Below, piece by piece: positions 11,250 to 22,374 of a DNA stretch of 64,000 nt (the first letter of the stretch is position 1; each line of letters starts with the position of its first letter). The stretch is from Rhyzopertha dominica (lineage: Eukaryota > Arthropoda > Insecta > Coleoptera > Bostrichidae). Under the pieces are notes generated by a model. It had not been told where the DNA came from and did no database searches. It saw nothing but the letters and a program-made list of their open reading frames with translations. Location of the stretch: NCBI GenBank assembly GCA_025024175.1, contig QCXZ01000053.1, positions 4,836,001 through 4,900,000 on the forward strand. The letters are read 5' to 3'. The position numbers and the translations under genes are program-made.

Positions 11250-12590
11250 TTCATCTCCTAGTAAGAAGTGACACTGCATAGAGTTATTCTTCTGTAATCT
11301 GTCGTGCTTTGCGCTGCTTTAATTTTGGGGATCAGTATTTGCACTGCATTATTCCACCTAACTGGTATTTCGTTGGTTAACCATGCTGCTTTTAATGCCT
11401 TCTGTACATTTTGTTTTAGACTTATCAAATTGTTGTTTATCTTGTCTACGCCTGCTACTTTATTACACTTCGTGTAATCAATTATTGCTATCGTCCTTTC
11501 TTCAGGGTGTGGTTTTCCAATGGGCCAGTAGTCATTTTCTGCAATTAGATTTACTTTAGGTGCCCTGTTTTCCTCTTCTAGCTTCTTCAGCCAATGCGTC
11601 GTATGCAGGTATATATTTTCTGGAGTAGGCAGCATTATTTCTTTATTTCTTTGGATATTTAAAGGTATAGTTAAGGCGTTCGCTAGTAGGTAAATCAGTG
11701 ATTTGTTTGAAAAATTCTTGGCATTTTTTCTCTTGATGCTGTCTTTCTGTCTGTCTCTTTTTTAGTCTTGTATTTTTTGCTTCTCTGTTAGCTTTTATCT
11801 TTCTTTCCAGTATATCATTGGTCGCTTTCCTGTTTAGTGATAGAGGTGACCTTTCTCGGCGCAGTGTTAAATTTATTTTATGTCTTTTTTGCTGCCCTCC
11901 ACTTAGAAACCATGTATAGTGTTTCGTTTAAGCTACTCGTTCGGCCATATGTGTATCTTGTATACACGTTAATTTTATTTCTTCTTTCCACAGTGTTTCG
12001 TCTATCATGTTGCGTTTTTTAATTTTTATACATCCATGCACATTCCATGTCTTTGTTTGTTTTTTTGTTTGCTCTTGTGTGTTATCCTCCATTGTTGTTT
12101 GTGAGATTTCGTAATTGGTTTATTTCTAGCTAGGGATGTGGCATCAGTGCTATTTTATAGTTGATCCCTTTCCTCGTCATTTGTATTTCCATTTCCAATC
12201 CCTACTCCTGTTTCAGTATCTGCCTGATTTTCCCATATAATTACAGCGTTATCATAATAGTTCCTTATTTGACTTTCTTTTCTACGTACTATATTTAATT
12301 CTCCAGCTGCTTTACCGCTTCCTTTATTATGAGTAAAATAACAAAATTCTATGGTGTCGTCATTCTCAATGTGAACTGTGATTTTCCGATTTATTATATA
12401 TGCTGTAGCGGCTATGATTTCTTCTGCTCCCAGAATCTTTCCTTTCTAGATCATTTAGGAGTAAAAAGATTCCTTCTCGTTGTTATGCTTCTTGATATTT
12501 TGGCTGTAGTTCCTTAATAGTTTCTTCTATATTGCTTCCGAATCTTTGGATGTTTTGTTTGATATAACTTACAGTTGTTACTCTTAGCCC
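11250..12590 (-). pseudogene. Decayed non-LTR retrotransposon with an OTU-like segment
   Basis: Read from 12590 down on the minus strand there are three recognisable parts in order. First, at about 12570-12290, a segment reads FLLLNDLERKD, then after a frameshift AEEIIAATAYIINRKITVH and IENDDTIEFCYFT; this resembles the middle of an OTU cysteine-protease fold (usual WGxxxEIxAxAxxxNxxIxV). Second, near 12110-11860, KTWNVHGCIK then CIQDTHMAERVA resembles the start of an AP-endonuclease domain. Third, at 11635-11258, KVAGVDKINNNLI, RWNNAVQILIPKIKAAQSTT and DYRRITLCSV form the N-terminal part of reverse transcriptase. All three are broken. Clade not assigned; the OTU call is inference. Confidence 0.6.
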
Positions 12591-12899
12591 TTTTGTACGT
12601 TTAGTATGTATGTACTTGATGCGAAGGCACTGAAAAGACAGTTTCTATTACTTGAAATTATTTGTATCAGGATGGTTACCTACTATTTCCGTCATTTTAT
12701 ATTGTTACTTTAGCAGCCATTAAATGCTCATTAGATATGTATACATATTCAGTAGCAGATATCTTAGTTTTTCTTAATTTTGCCAATAACAAAATGTTCG
12801 TTGCAAAATTGTCAAACTCATATTGATAGCAAACATAATTCTTAATAAAAGCACGTCACTCAACATAATCATTTACTAACATCCAGTATACAATGTGAA

Positions 12900-13720
12900 A
12901 ACTGGTGCAAAAATAACATTACTTTACAGTATAACTTTTTTTTTAAATAACGGCCGCCCACTTAGATATTCACTCTTAAACATGGAGGGAGAGAAACAGT
13001 TTTTCAAGAATATCTCTTAAAGTGGTTGATATAATTTGATCAAATTTTGGCTATTATTATTTGAAATGAAAACAGTTAAGATTATTATTATTATCTTTAG
13101 GTCTTGTAAACAAAAAAGAGGTACTCTATGTACATGCGGCAAAAAATGACCTTTTCCGAGAAAATAGCAGTTGAACTAAATCAATTTTTCCTCAAACTGG
13201 CTGCGTAAATAATAAAACTGTGTTAGATGTCTGCTACATTGATATTTTGACAAAAAAATTGTAAAAATAAATATTCCATTATTATTGTTTCAGAATTTTT
13301 GCAACAAATAACGTAAAGCATTGTCAAAATGTCAATGTAACAGCGACATGAATCACAGTTTTTTTTATTTGTCACGGCCAATTTGATAAAAAATGATTTA
13401 GTTAAGCAGTGAACATGAACAACGAGTACCTTTTTGGTTTACAAGGCTCAAAGATTAAAATAACACATATTTTTGAAAAAATACTTAAATGTTTTAAACT
13501 TAATGGTTAAAAATGTGGGTGTTGGTCACCTCCTATTTATAAAAAAATGAGGGCATCATTTTAACGGCTTCTACTTCAAATAATAATAGTCAAAATTTGA
13601 TGAAATTATAATTTTTTTAAAAACTGTTTCTCTTCCCCCATGTTTAAGAGTGAATATCTCAGCAGGCGGGCGTGTTTTCAAAGAAACTTATACTGTAAAA
13701 TAGTTTTATTTTTACCAATT
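12900..13720. repeat. Near-complete palindrome / foldback element, about 820 bp
   Basis: The left arm (about 12900-13265) pairs with the right arm (about 13300-13720) in reverse complement along almost its whole length. Matching blocks include the outer TTTACAGTATAA, TATTCACTCTTAAACATG (12969 against 13640), CTTGTAAACAAAAAAG-like (13103 against 13437) and the inner TACATTGATATTTTGACA (13227 against 13322). Only a few tens of bases remain as loop. It has no ORF of note. It is most simply a foldback or MITE-type transposon. Confidence 0.8.
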
Positions 13721-14651
13721 TTTAGATTCCAAGAGATTGCCCACATACACCTTGTATATAATATACATCCAGTTTGTTATGGATATTATGTGAATATCAT
13801 GTGCTGTATGGGATTTGTTTGTCTATACCACACGTGTTTATGTTATTGTTTTAGACACTATCAATAATTAATAATACAATGTCTTGTCAAGGTTTCTGTA
13901 ATGTTTATAGTTAAGTTATTCTGCAATTAAACATTTACATAATTCAAGGCATGCGGTTATACGAGTACAATCCCATTTCCGCCGACTGAAATTCGATCCG
14001 CATCGTAAAACAGCGAGCATCATCACATCAACAGAGCTAACTTCAATTCAAGAACACCCGTCATTATATAAAAAAAAAAAACGTTCAACCACCTGTGGCA
14101 GAGCAGCACCCCTTCGTCCATCCCACGGGTATCTATGGTTACTTCCGTAAACGGAACTTAAAAAGGACGACAGGTGGCTAACACGGAACGAGCCCAGTCG
14201 AGAATAGAACAACGTTGCCGTCGAATTAAAAACGAAATCCTTCATTTTTATGGTTATAAGCACAATTTGTGGGAATATGTTATATGTACTTTGTGCCATC
14301 AGCTGTTGAGTATTTAAAATATTACTTGGATCGGCAGGCGAAAATTTGCTTAACATTTCACGGACGCTCTAATAAATTATGCCATGAACTTTGTGGTGGA
14401 TTTGAACTAAGAAAATGGCAGTGGCGGCATCTAATACTTGTGTACAACACAAATAATTGAAAATCAATAAAAATCAGATTATTAAGGTCCTCATGGTATC
14501 TCAATTGAGAACAATCCTCGTGTACCACCCACCTGGGGTTTAACGAAGTCCTCCCACAAGGGAGCGTTTACCCGGAAAGCTGCTGCTACTTTTCGCCAAT
14601 TCACAGGATTACTGAACATTATGGAAAGAGGTTTCAACGAATTTTTCATCA
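13721..14651. other. Unassigned DNA upstream of the Penelope element
   Basis: No gene is seen. The last 250 bases, which include CTCCCACAAGGGAGCGTTTACCC-like text near 14550, may be the 5' non-coding part of the following Penelope-like element. Short ORFs here have no recognisable similarity. Confidence 0.4.
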
Positions 14652-17043
14652 ATGTTAGCTATTAGGCTATTTCTTACCTCCTGTAAGCTTAAAAACTCAC
14701 CGATTTTAAATGCCATCATGTCCAGTATTCTAAATTGTTACTTGCAAAAAATTAACGCAAAAAAATCAGCTAAAAGGGCGTTTGTTCAAAAAACTGTGTA
14801 TAAAAATGAAATTATTAGATCAATCATTGTGAAAATAAAAGATAATATTTTGTCGGATAGATTGCTGTCTCTTGAAAACACTGTCACATACAAGTCAAAT
14901 AAAATTATGCTACAAACAAAATTTGCTTTAATTAGGGAACGCATACACGACACACGTAGACAACTTGGTTTCTTAGATGAAGACATAAACACAACATTGC
15001 AAATTCTATCCCNCAACCTTTTTTATCAAAATTTTGAAGACATAATAAAGTTTACACAAAAAGTATACAAACAACACTTTAACAAGGTCAAGGAATAAAA
15101 CATACTTAAATTTGAGAAATTCAGTACCATTAAATGCAATAAGTTCAAATCATCTAACATAGTTAAACACTGTGATAAACCTGTCAAAAAAGAGTGTCTC
15201 AGATGCTGCTGTAAATATTTTAGCGAAGGGGATGAACTTTGCTGTAACGCCACGGACCATTCCAAAAGTGGAGATAATGTCATCTGTGGAATCTTGTATA
15301 AGACTGCTTCCGAAAGATCAAGCGGATAAGATTAGGATGGATGTATGCCACGCTATTAGAAATGCACGTATGCCCAAACCTAATGTGACATCTGAGGAAA
15401 TGAAGGCTCTTAAGGATTTGAATACAGATAAGTCCATTATAGTTACTAGAGCAGATAAAGGTTCAGCCACAGTAATTTTAGATAGAACACATTACGAGAA
15501 TAAAGTTAGAGAGTTGTTAGATGAGGAAACATATCAAAAATTATCCCGAGATCCTACCTCAAAAATTTCCAAAATTACCAATGATCTTATCAAAAGTTGA
15601 AATCTTTCGAATGAGAAGAAGTCTCTTCTAACTGTTTCCGATTGCAAGGTACCTAAATTGTATGGTTTGCCCAAAATCCACAAAACCAGTATCCCGCTAA
15701 GACCCATAGTCAATACGATTGGCAGTCCTTGTTACAGATTGGCAAAATTTTGTGCCAACTATTTAAAACCTTATGTAGGAAATACCAGTAGTATCATAAA
15801 AAATTCTTCAGACTTCATTGATATTATAAAAGGTTTAAGTATTTCAGAAGGTGATATTTTGGTTAGTTTTGACGTGGTTTCTTTATTTACGAAAGTACCC
15901 ATTCCTGAAACGATAGATATCATCAAATCCAAGCTTAATAGCGATCCCTTAGGTGACACGATAGCCAGATTATCCGAACATTGTTTAAAATCTACTTATT
16001 TCTTATGGAACGATAATTTTTATGAACAAAAATCAGGTTGTGCAATGGGTTCACCTCTAAGTCCTGTAGAAGCCAATTTGTTTATGGAAAATTTTGAACA
16101 TGTAGCGATAAACAGTTTTCAGCCTAAACCAAAATGTTGGTATAGGTATGTAGATGACACTTTTGTTATTTGGCCCCACGGTATAGACAAAGAGCTGGGT
16201 AGGTTTCTAAATCATTTGAACAGTCAAAATCCCGACATAAAATTTACTATGGAATTAGAAAGCAATGGTAGTTTACCTTTCTTGGATGTCCAAATTTACA
16301 GAACAAACACTGGACAGTTAGGACACAAGGTTTACAGAAAACCAACACACACAGACAGATATTTACATGCCACATCTCACCACCCTCCTTCTCAAAAGAA
16401 TAGTCTTATTAGGACGTTATTTGTTAGAGCACAAAGGATATCAGATGAAAGTTCTGTACAAAAAGAAATATATCATCTTAAATCAGCGCTAGTGAGAAAT
16501 GGTTATAGTAGTAAGAATATTTGGTCAGTTTTTAATAAAAGTGCTCATCCAAATCAAGTAAATTCTCAGCCACGACAAAGCAAATTGAAGTTGAGTTTGC
16601 CTTATGTACAAGGCCTTTCGGAAAATTTAAAGAGGATGCTTAGAAAACACGATATTTTAGTTGTTGATAGTACATATAATAATTTAGATAAAATTTTAAG
16701 TTCTACTAAAGATAAAGTACATTTAGAGAGTGAAGGTGTTTACAAAATTACTTGTTCTTGCGGAAAGTGTTACATAGGTCAAACTAAAAGAAAAGTAAGT
16801 ACGCGTTTGAAAAAACACATACGTGCTACTAGGTTGCAACAGTTAGATAAATCTTCCGTAGCTGAACACTCATATTTGACTAAACACATGATTGATTTTG
16901 ATAAAACAAAAATTTTACATAGAGAAAAATATTATCACAAACGTCTAATAAAAGAAGCTATAGAAATTTGTAGGAATACTAATAATTTTAATAGGGATTG
17001 TGGAAGTTATGAGTTAGGTGACATTTGGAAGGCTATTTTGTAG
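14652..17043 (+). pseudogene. Penelope-like element: reverse transcriptase plus GIY-YIG endonuclease, lightly broken
   Basis: The N-terminal region runs in one frame (14652-15098). After frame shifts between 15099 and 15170 it continues from 15172, is cut by one in-frame TGA at 15598-15600, and runs on to TAG at 17041-17043. The main ORF (15658-17040) reads KLYGLPKIHK, RPIVNT, motif A FDVVSLFTKVPIP, motif B CAMGSPLSPVEANLFM, motif C YRYVDDTFVIW and LPFLDVQIYR, then a linker and a GIY-YIG nuclease (GVYKITCSCGKCYIGQTKRK, with the usual Glu in SSVAEHSY). That is the full Penelope order of RT then endonuclease. The product would prime reverse transcription at a cut made by its own nuclease. One N lies at 15013. 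Few lesions suggest a recent copy. Confidence 0.93.
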
Positions 17044-17400
17044 TTATCTTTTATCAAGTAGTTCGTGTATATCTAGTAGGTAGGTAGTTCCTTTTTCATC
17101 GTTAGGTTCCCTTTTTATCAGGTTGCCACGTTGTTTCTATGACGTCTCGCATCCTTGGTGATTTGTTTATTTACTTTCAAAATTTTGTGTCAGGTCAGGT
17201 CAGGTCAGGTCAGGTCAGATTACAGGTGTAATCGAAACGTCAACCTATTAACTTTTTGTCAGTGTTTTCAAGAGACAGCGATCTATCCAACAAAATATTA
17301 TCTTATATTTATGGACGCTGAAAGCATTCACCCTCGTATAATCATTGTGAAAATTAACAAGATTATATGCTGATAGTTACGAAACAATTAAAAGTCATCG
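17044..17400 (+). repeat. Penelope 3' region with TCAGG pentamer microsatellite
   Basis: Directly after the stop is non-coding DNA, then five TCAGG units and a partial sixth at 17190-17218. I infer this is the element's 3' UTR; its exact end is not visible. Confidence 0.5.
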
Positions 17401-20095
17401 AAATCGGTCACCCACAGCGTATAATTACTTACTTACAGAGAAACAGGGGCTACTGGTTTTTTCAAAGGTAATTTTAGATCATAGTTAACATTAAAAAATT
17501 AAATGTACGCTATTACTTGATTGGTAAATTGGTATATACAAGAGATTAATTTTTCTTTTCTTTCAGAACTGTAGTTTGTAGTACTAGCCTAGTATTCGCA
17601 AGCATAGTTTTCCCATTGGAATAAGGTTATATGAAGGGTCCTTTTGTGTAGAAATCAATCGTAAATTTCCACAGGAAACAATCGCTATCACAATGAATTT
17701 ACTGCAGACACGTGTCGCTTCCATAAATTTGTATAATTAAGATCTTCTACAAACCTTCCAGTTCTGTATTGGAAATTATCATCATGAAGATGTGCTACCA
17801 TTTAGAACAGTTTTAGATATAAATTTGAATAATATTCATAACACATATTTGTTTTCTTACGTGTATAAGTACTTGCTTATTAGGGTTTAAGCAGAATTGG
17901 TAATAAAGTGCTTAACCCTTATTCAAGAGAGGTGAATCCGGTACTGAAGCAATGCCTCTCAGGCGTACCTGCGACTGATTTATGACTTGTTTGACGGTAT
18001 TTTTTAAAGGGAACTGAAGTGGTAAGGAATCCTCCATTATTGGAGTTAAAATATTTTACTGCGGCAATATAACCTTAGAAGAATGGGAAAAGTATAATAG
18101 TGTAGACGAATACAGAGAGAGCATGTCACTGATATAAAAACTGACAAAAAGTGGGTCCTGGGGCGGACCGCCCCCACCTTAGTTCTCCAGAGAATAGATG
18201 AGTTGTGAAAATTTCAAAAAGCCTTAAACAAATTCGTGATGGTTGCATAAATAATCAAAGCCACTTCAAAATGGTGTCGCTAGATACTTCTCGCTTAGTC
18301 ACTAGGTATAACCACCAAGTTAAATTTGACCTGTTGTAGTATTTTTTTTAAACTTGGACGAAAGCGGAAGTTTGGATCAAGTATGGAATCACTTTGTTAA
18401 TCAACATTAGCTCTGTTATTANACTATCCTCGTAAACTTAGTCGTATTAGAATTCCTTGGAACCTCCAAGAGTCCACCATCCTTGACAACGTTGCACGAG
18501 GAAACTCGGAAGCTACGGCCTAGCTTAACAGAACATAGTTTTCAGCAGTTAGTGTTAACACGAACTCTGTGGAAGGTGTAACTGGTTCTTAGGCGAGCGT
18601 GGAAGCACGTGCGCACTGCGGAAAGTGACAGTTCGTCTTAGTGGTCCAAGAGCATTCGTGAAGCCGGTATCTTCGGAAGTGCGTAAATAGGAGAAGCAGG
18701 AAAAGTGAAAACTGTGAAAAAAATAAATTGGTGGGGGATAGTTAATTTCAGTTTCAGTGAGAGTAATGTTGAGTGAGTAATGGGAAAATTAAAAAAAGCA
18801 GCTCAAACGGATTATTAAAATATTTGAAATCAAGGTCCTATTATGTAAAAAAAATGTTGAAATCATTCCATCGATTCAGTTACATAACAAATTTGCCACT
18901 GCTCTATTTCATGTTTAAACCGCAAGCTCCAAATTTTTGTAGATGAGCGTGCAACATTGCGCGCAAAAAATTACAATCTTGACATGGTTAATTACTATCA
19001 GGTTCTGCAAAAAGGCTAAATGATTAAAATAATAAGGCGTAACTAGCTGAAACAGGCTGTGTGCACATCGCATTACCACGCCGCTGATTTTACGCAACGT
19101 TCATTACGGTACGCAAAAGTCAAGGCTACAATGATCTTAATTTGATAATTAAACAACCGAATTATGACGCAGACGCTTGATTCACTAATATTCAATCAAT
19201 ATAAATGTGTTTTAGTGTAATTGATCAATTATCCCTCTTAGTCTAGTTCAGGACTGTGGTGCGTGATCATAAATTAAATTAAAATATGAGCGAAATTTTA
19301 TTCTGTTGGTGTCATAAAAAATTTTTGTACGGTAATCGATCTGATGTCGATATTTTCAATAAACAATCGTATAGTTTAACAAAAAGGGTTCTGATGAAAA
19401 TATTTCTGGTCAATGCTAACAAATATTGTTTATTCCGACGTGAAGAAATATTCGATACCTAAACTCTTAAAAATTTTAACCATACATTGGTATAATTAGA
19501 ATTCTGGGGTATACAATTTTTTAAAGAAATCCGGTTTCTGATTGTGTGTGAATATATTTATGTACAGGTGTTTGTTTTCTAAACCAATTAAATTTTGATT
19601 TGTTCTTATAACTAGACTGTTTAAAAATGGAACTGAGGAGTTTTTCTTTTTCAGTTGTCCATTAAAATTATTAAAAACCTCTAAAATTTCTGTATCTCCA
19701 TTTGCATATATATATTGGTGTCAAATTTAAAAATTTAATGTTGTAGTTCTTATGTAATATTTTAAGCTATATAAGTATTGTTAATAGTTTTACATTTACA
19801 TACAAGTTAAGAGTTTATAACACTTGCAGTTCGTCGAAGAAGACTTTGTATTTTATTTTAATTTTAAAATAGGCTTTTGAATATCAGATTCAGAAAACTT
19901 GTTAAAATGCGAATAAATATTAGCTTTAATTAAATTTGAATTGTTCAAATTACCAATCAAAAACTTTGGCGGAACCATTAACAATCTGGCGAGAATCACT
20001 AATTTTTTCACCATTCAAAAAAATTTATTNGGAATTCGCGAATGCCGTTTCTTGTTTTGAACAAAAGCCCAGAAACTTTAGGAACATGATAAAAT
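17400..20095. other. Unassigned intergenic DNA with a GC-richer patch at 18440-18720
   Basis: No convincing ORF. The patch at about 18440-18720 is GC-richer than its surroundings, contains GTGCGCACTGCGG, and is followed by a purine-rich run. It looks like an untranslated first exon or promoter, possibly an alternative start for the gene whose coding exon begins at 21748. That link is speculation. Ns at 18421 and 20030. Confidence 0.35.
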
Positions 20096-20119
20096 TTGGA
20101 TTTTATTAATGTAACTATT

Positions 20120-21320
20120 GCGAGGGGGAAATCACCCACCCAAAATTGTACAAACTCATCCATTTTCTCAAACTCATCCACATACATCCATAGACAAACG
20201 TGTACATCCATCCACATCCACCCATATCCATATATATCTACCCACATCCATTACACCTACAAAATTAAGGCTTATTCACGATAATCCACACTTATTTAGA
20301 CAGAGAACCCCAATAATTACTTTTTACACATCCTGAGTTTCATAGACTTTACAGACTCCCTCTTTACTACTTTTTGCACATATAAAATAATAATAGATCG
20401 TAGACAAAGGCAATACACAAACATTTTTTACAAAAAAAAATCTTAAACGTACATAACATAATAAAAAAATGTAAAAAAAGAATGTTTCAATAGTTCAAAA
20501 GAACTTTGTCTTCGAAGAAATTTCTATTTCGGGTCCCAGAAGATTTATATTTTTTTATATTTTGCTTATCTGCCCTTTTCAGATAAAAAGGTTGCGAGCT
20601 TTGTGAAATTACTGGAGCATAAAAAATGAATTTTTTTTATTTATTTCTTTGCTGTAATTTTCCGAACTACACTTCTTCGATTTATATTTCCAACCCAGAT
20701 ACCAGCGGTCATCAGATTAGACTGTAATAGTTTTCAAACATAATACTAGCACTTCCAAGTTGTTTGAATTTCATTGTACAAGTTTCTAGGTACAACGAAC
20801 TGAGAATCATTTGTTTCTTTTTCAGGAATAATGCGCACGTATCTTTTTATGTCAACACTTTTGTCTTTAGAGAGAATAAAAAATCAATAAGTTCATAAAA
20901 TTTGCCCAAGGATTCCAGACCTTTGTTGTAACTGTTGCTGTTTTAAGTGTTTGCTTTTTCCTTAAAATATTTGAAAAAATGTACTTACGCTCTCCATTAA
21001 AGTACTATTTCTATTTGGCACCCTGTAACTTATACCAAAAATACACCCATACATGGTCATTAGAAATTTGAGTAAGTTTTACACAATTCAGTCTGTCACT
21101 GCTTCAATTTTCATTAAAAAGCCAGCAAACGTAAAATGCGAAGTGAAACGCGTGGTTTTAGGTCAGGTTTTAGCAGTTGAGAGTTTTTTTTTGTGGGCTA
21201 TGCACATGCGCGCATGCCCAAATTTACGAATCACATCCATCCACATCCAGACACATCCAATCAACAGATCCAGGCCACATCCGAGCAGTTGTACAAACAC
21301 ATCCACGGTGATTACCCCTT
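20120..21320. mobile_element. Candidate non-autonomous DNA element with CATCCA-rich ends
   Basis: GGGGAAATCACC at 20125-20136 is matched in reverse by GGTGATTACCCC at 21307-21318 (11 of 12), and weaker similarity extends outward about 13 bp. Just inside both ends are clusters of CATCCA/CATCCACA hexamers on the same strand (20155-20250 and 21230-21305), and TTGTACAAACnCATCCA occurs at both. The interior is AT-rich without a credible ORF. Target duplication and superfamily were not determined. Confidence 0.5.
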
Positions 21321-21479
21321 CGAACTATTGTAATTAATAAATTAATTAAAGTGATGAATGCTTCCAAATTTCTTGTATTTACTGTGATGATATGCCTTAA
21401 GTTTAAAAATTTTTACCATTTGCGACGTGCGCTTATATTTCTTATACATTTTGAAGAGAACTAAGCACACAGCTCTATT

Positions 21480-21747
21480 CAACAACGCGCTGCTATCGCT
21501 AGACGCTCGTAAAGGCCCCCATGGTCCTTTCTAGGACAGTTTTCACTTTTTCTGCCCGTGTACAGCCCCGTTTGTTTCCCAATAATCATAAACGACAATT
21601 AGTAGGTTGTAGGCATTGACCTGTCGCCTAAAAACTATCCGTGCCAGTTTCTAAAAGCGTTTCGCGAGACCTGAAGTGAGTTCGATTCGCAGTGAGACGA
21701 TGTAAAAAGTTTGTGGGCGCCGGTGTGAGTGCAGTTTCCCGTCAAAG
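21480..21747 (+). promoter_or_regulatory. Probable promoter and 5' UTR of the gene starting at 21748
   Basis: A GC- and CpG-richer stretch in AT-rich DNA leads directly into the ATG at 21748. It contains CCCGTGTACAGCCCCG and CTAAAAGCGTTTCGCGAGACC. An upstream ATG followed at once by TAA lies at 21700-21705, 43 bases before the main start. The transcription start is not identified; the call rests on composition and position. Confidence 0.5.
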
Positions 21748-21904
21748 ATGCCGCAAACTGCGATGAGAGGCGTCGGTCACAATGGTCACTTCAATGGTGG
21801 ATTCAGTGGACACGGACATAATGGGTACGCACTGCATAACGGGCATACCTCGTATTTTATGCAGAATGGTCACGCGAACCACTCGAAGACTAACGGACAT
21901 GGAG
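21748..21904 (+). CDS. First coding exon of an unidentified gene, His/Gly/Asn-rich N-terminus
   Basis: The ATG at 21748 has A at -3 and is followed by 52 codons before a clean donor, GGAG|GTAAGT at 21904/21905 (phase 1). The peptide begins MPQTAMRGVGHNGHFNGG and is built of HNGH, GHGHNG, NGHTS and NGHANH motifs. It is hydrophilic and probably disordered, with no signal peptide or membrane segment. I do not recognise the gene. No second exon was found between 21905 and the right edge, so either the intron exceeds 42 kb or a short exon was missed. The repeated NGH text could in principle be chance, but a GC-rich leader, good start context and consensus donor together support a real exon. Confidence 0.55.
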
Positions 21905-22374
21905 GTAAGTGGATGATTTCCAAATATGGGAAGAATGCGGAAGATTTTTTTATCGATCGGCCTTGATGGCGGGAAACGTGCGTGGATGTTTGTAGTTATC
22001 GAAAACGGATCGACATACACTTACCTATGTTGTTAGTAAACAACTGAATGTTTATTTTGTATTGTTCATCAATGTGTCGCAACCTGGAGGTACTGACCGA
22101 GATATCTACTCTAATTTGTTATTTTACATTAATCGATCCCAATTTTATAACGCATTCGATTAAGGGCGTCGAACTAAACAAAAAAGTACTAGAGTACCAC
22201 TACTCTACAGTCATTTGTTTTCGAGATATCTGTTGTTAATAATTGCTGTTCACGAAACAGTCTACAATAGCTAGCTTTTTTATTAGACCTGGTAGACTAG
22301 TAGTTTAAATGGATTTTATTCTTAAATCACACACCTTATACAACTAATCAATGAACCAACCAGATACAGATTTA

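Noticed and set aside
14048..14356. 102-codon antisense ORF before the Penelope element
   Set aside because: No similarity, no conserved motif, and it ends in a poly-A/T run.
20008..20247. Minus-strand ORF with MWVDIYGYGWMWMDVHV
   Set aside because: It is only the translation of the CATCCA hexamer repeats.
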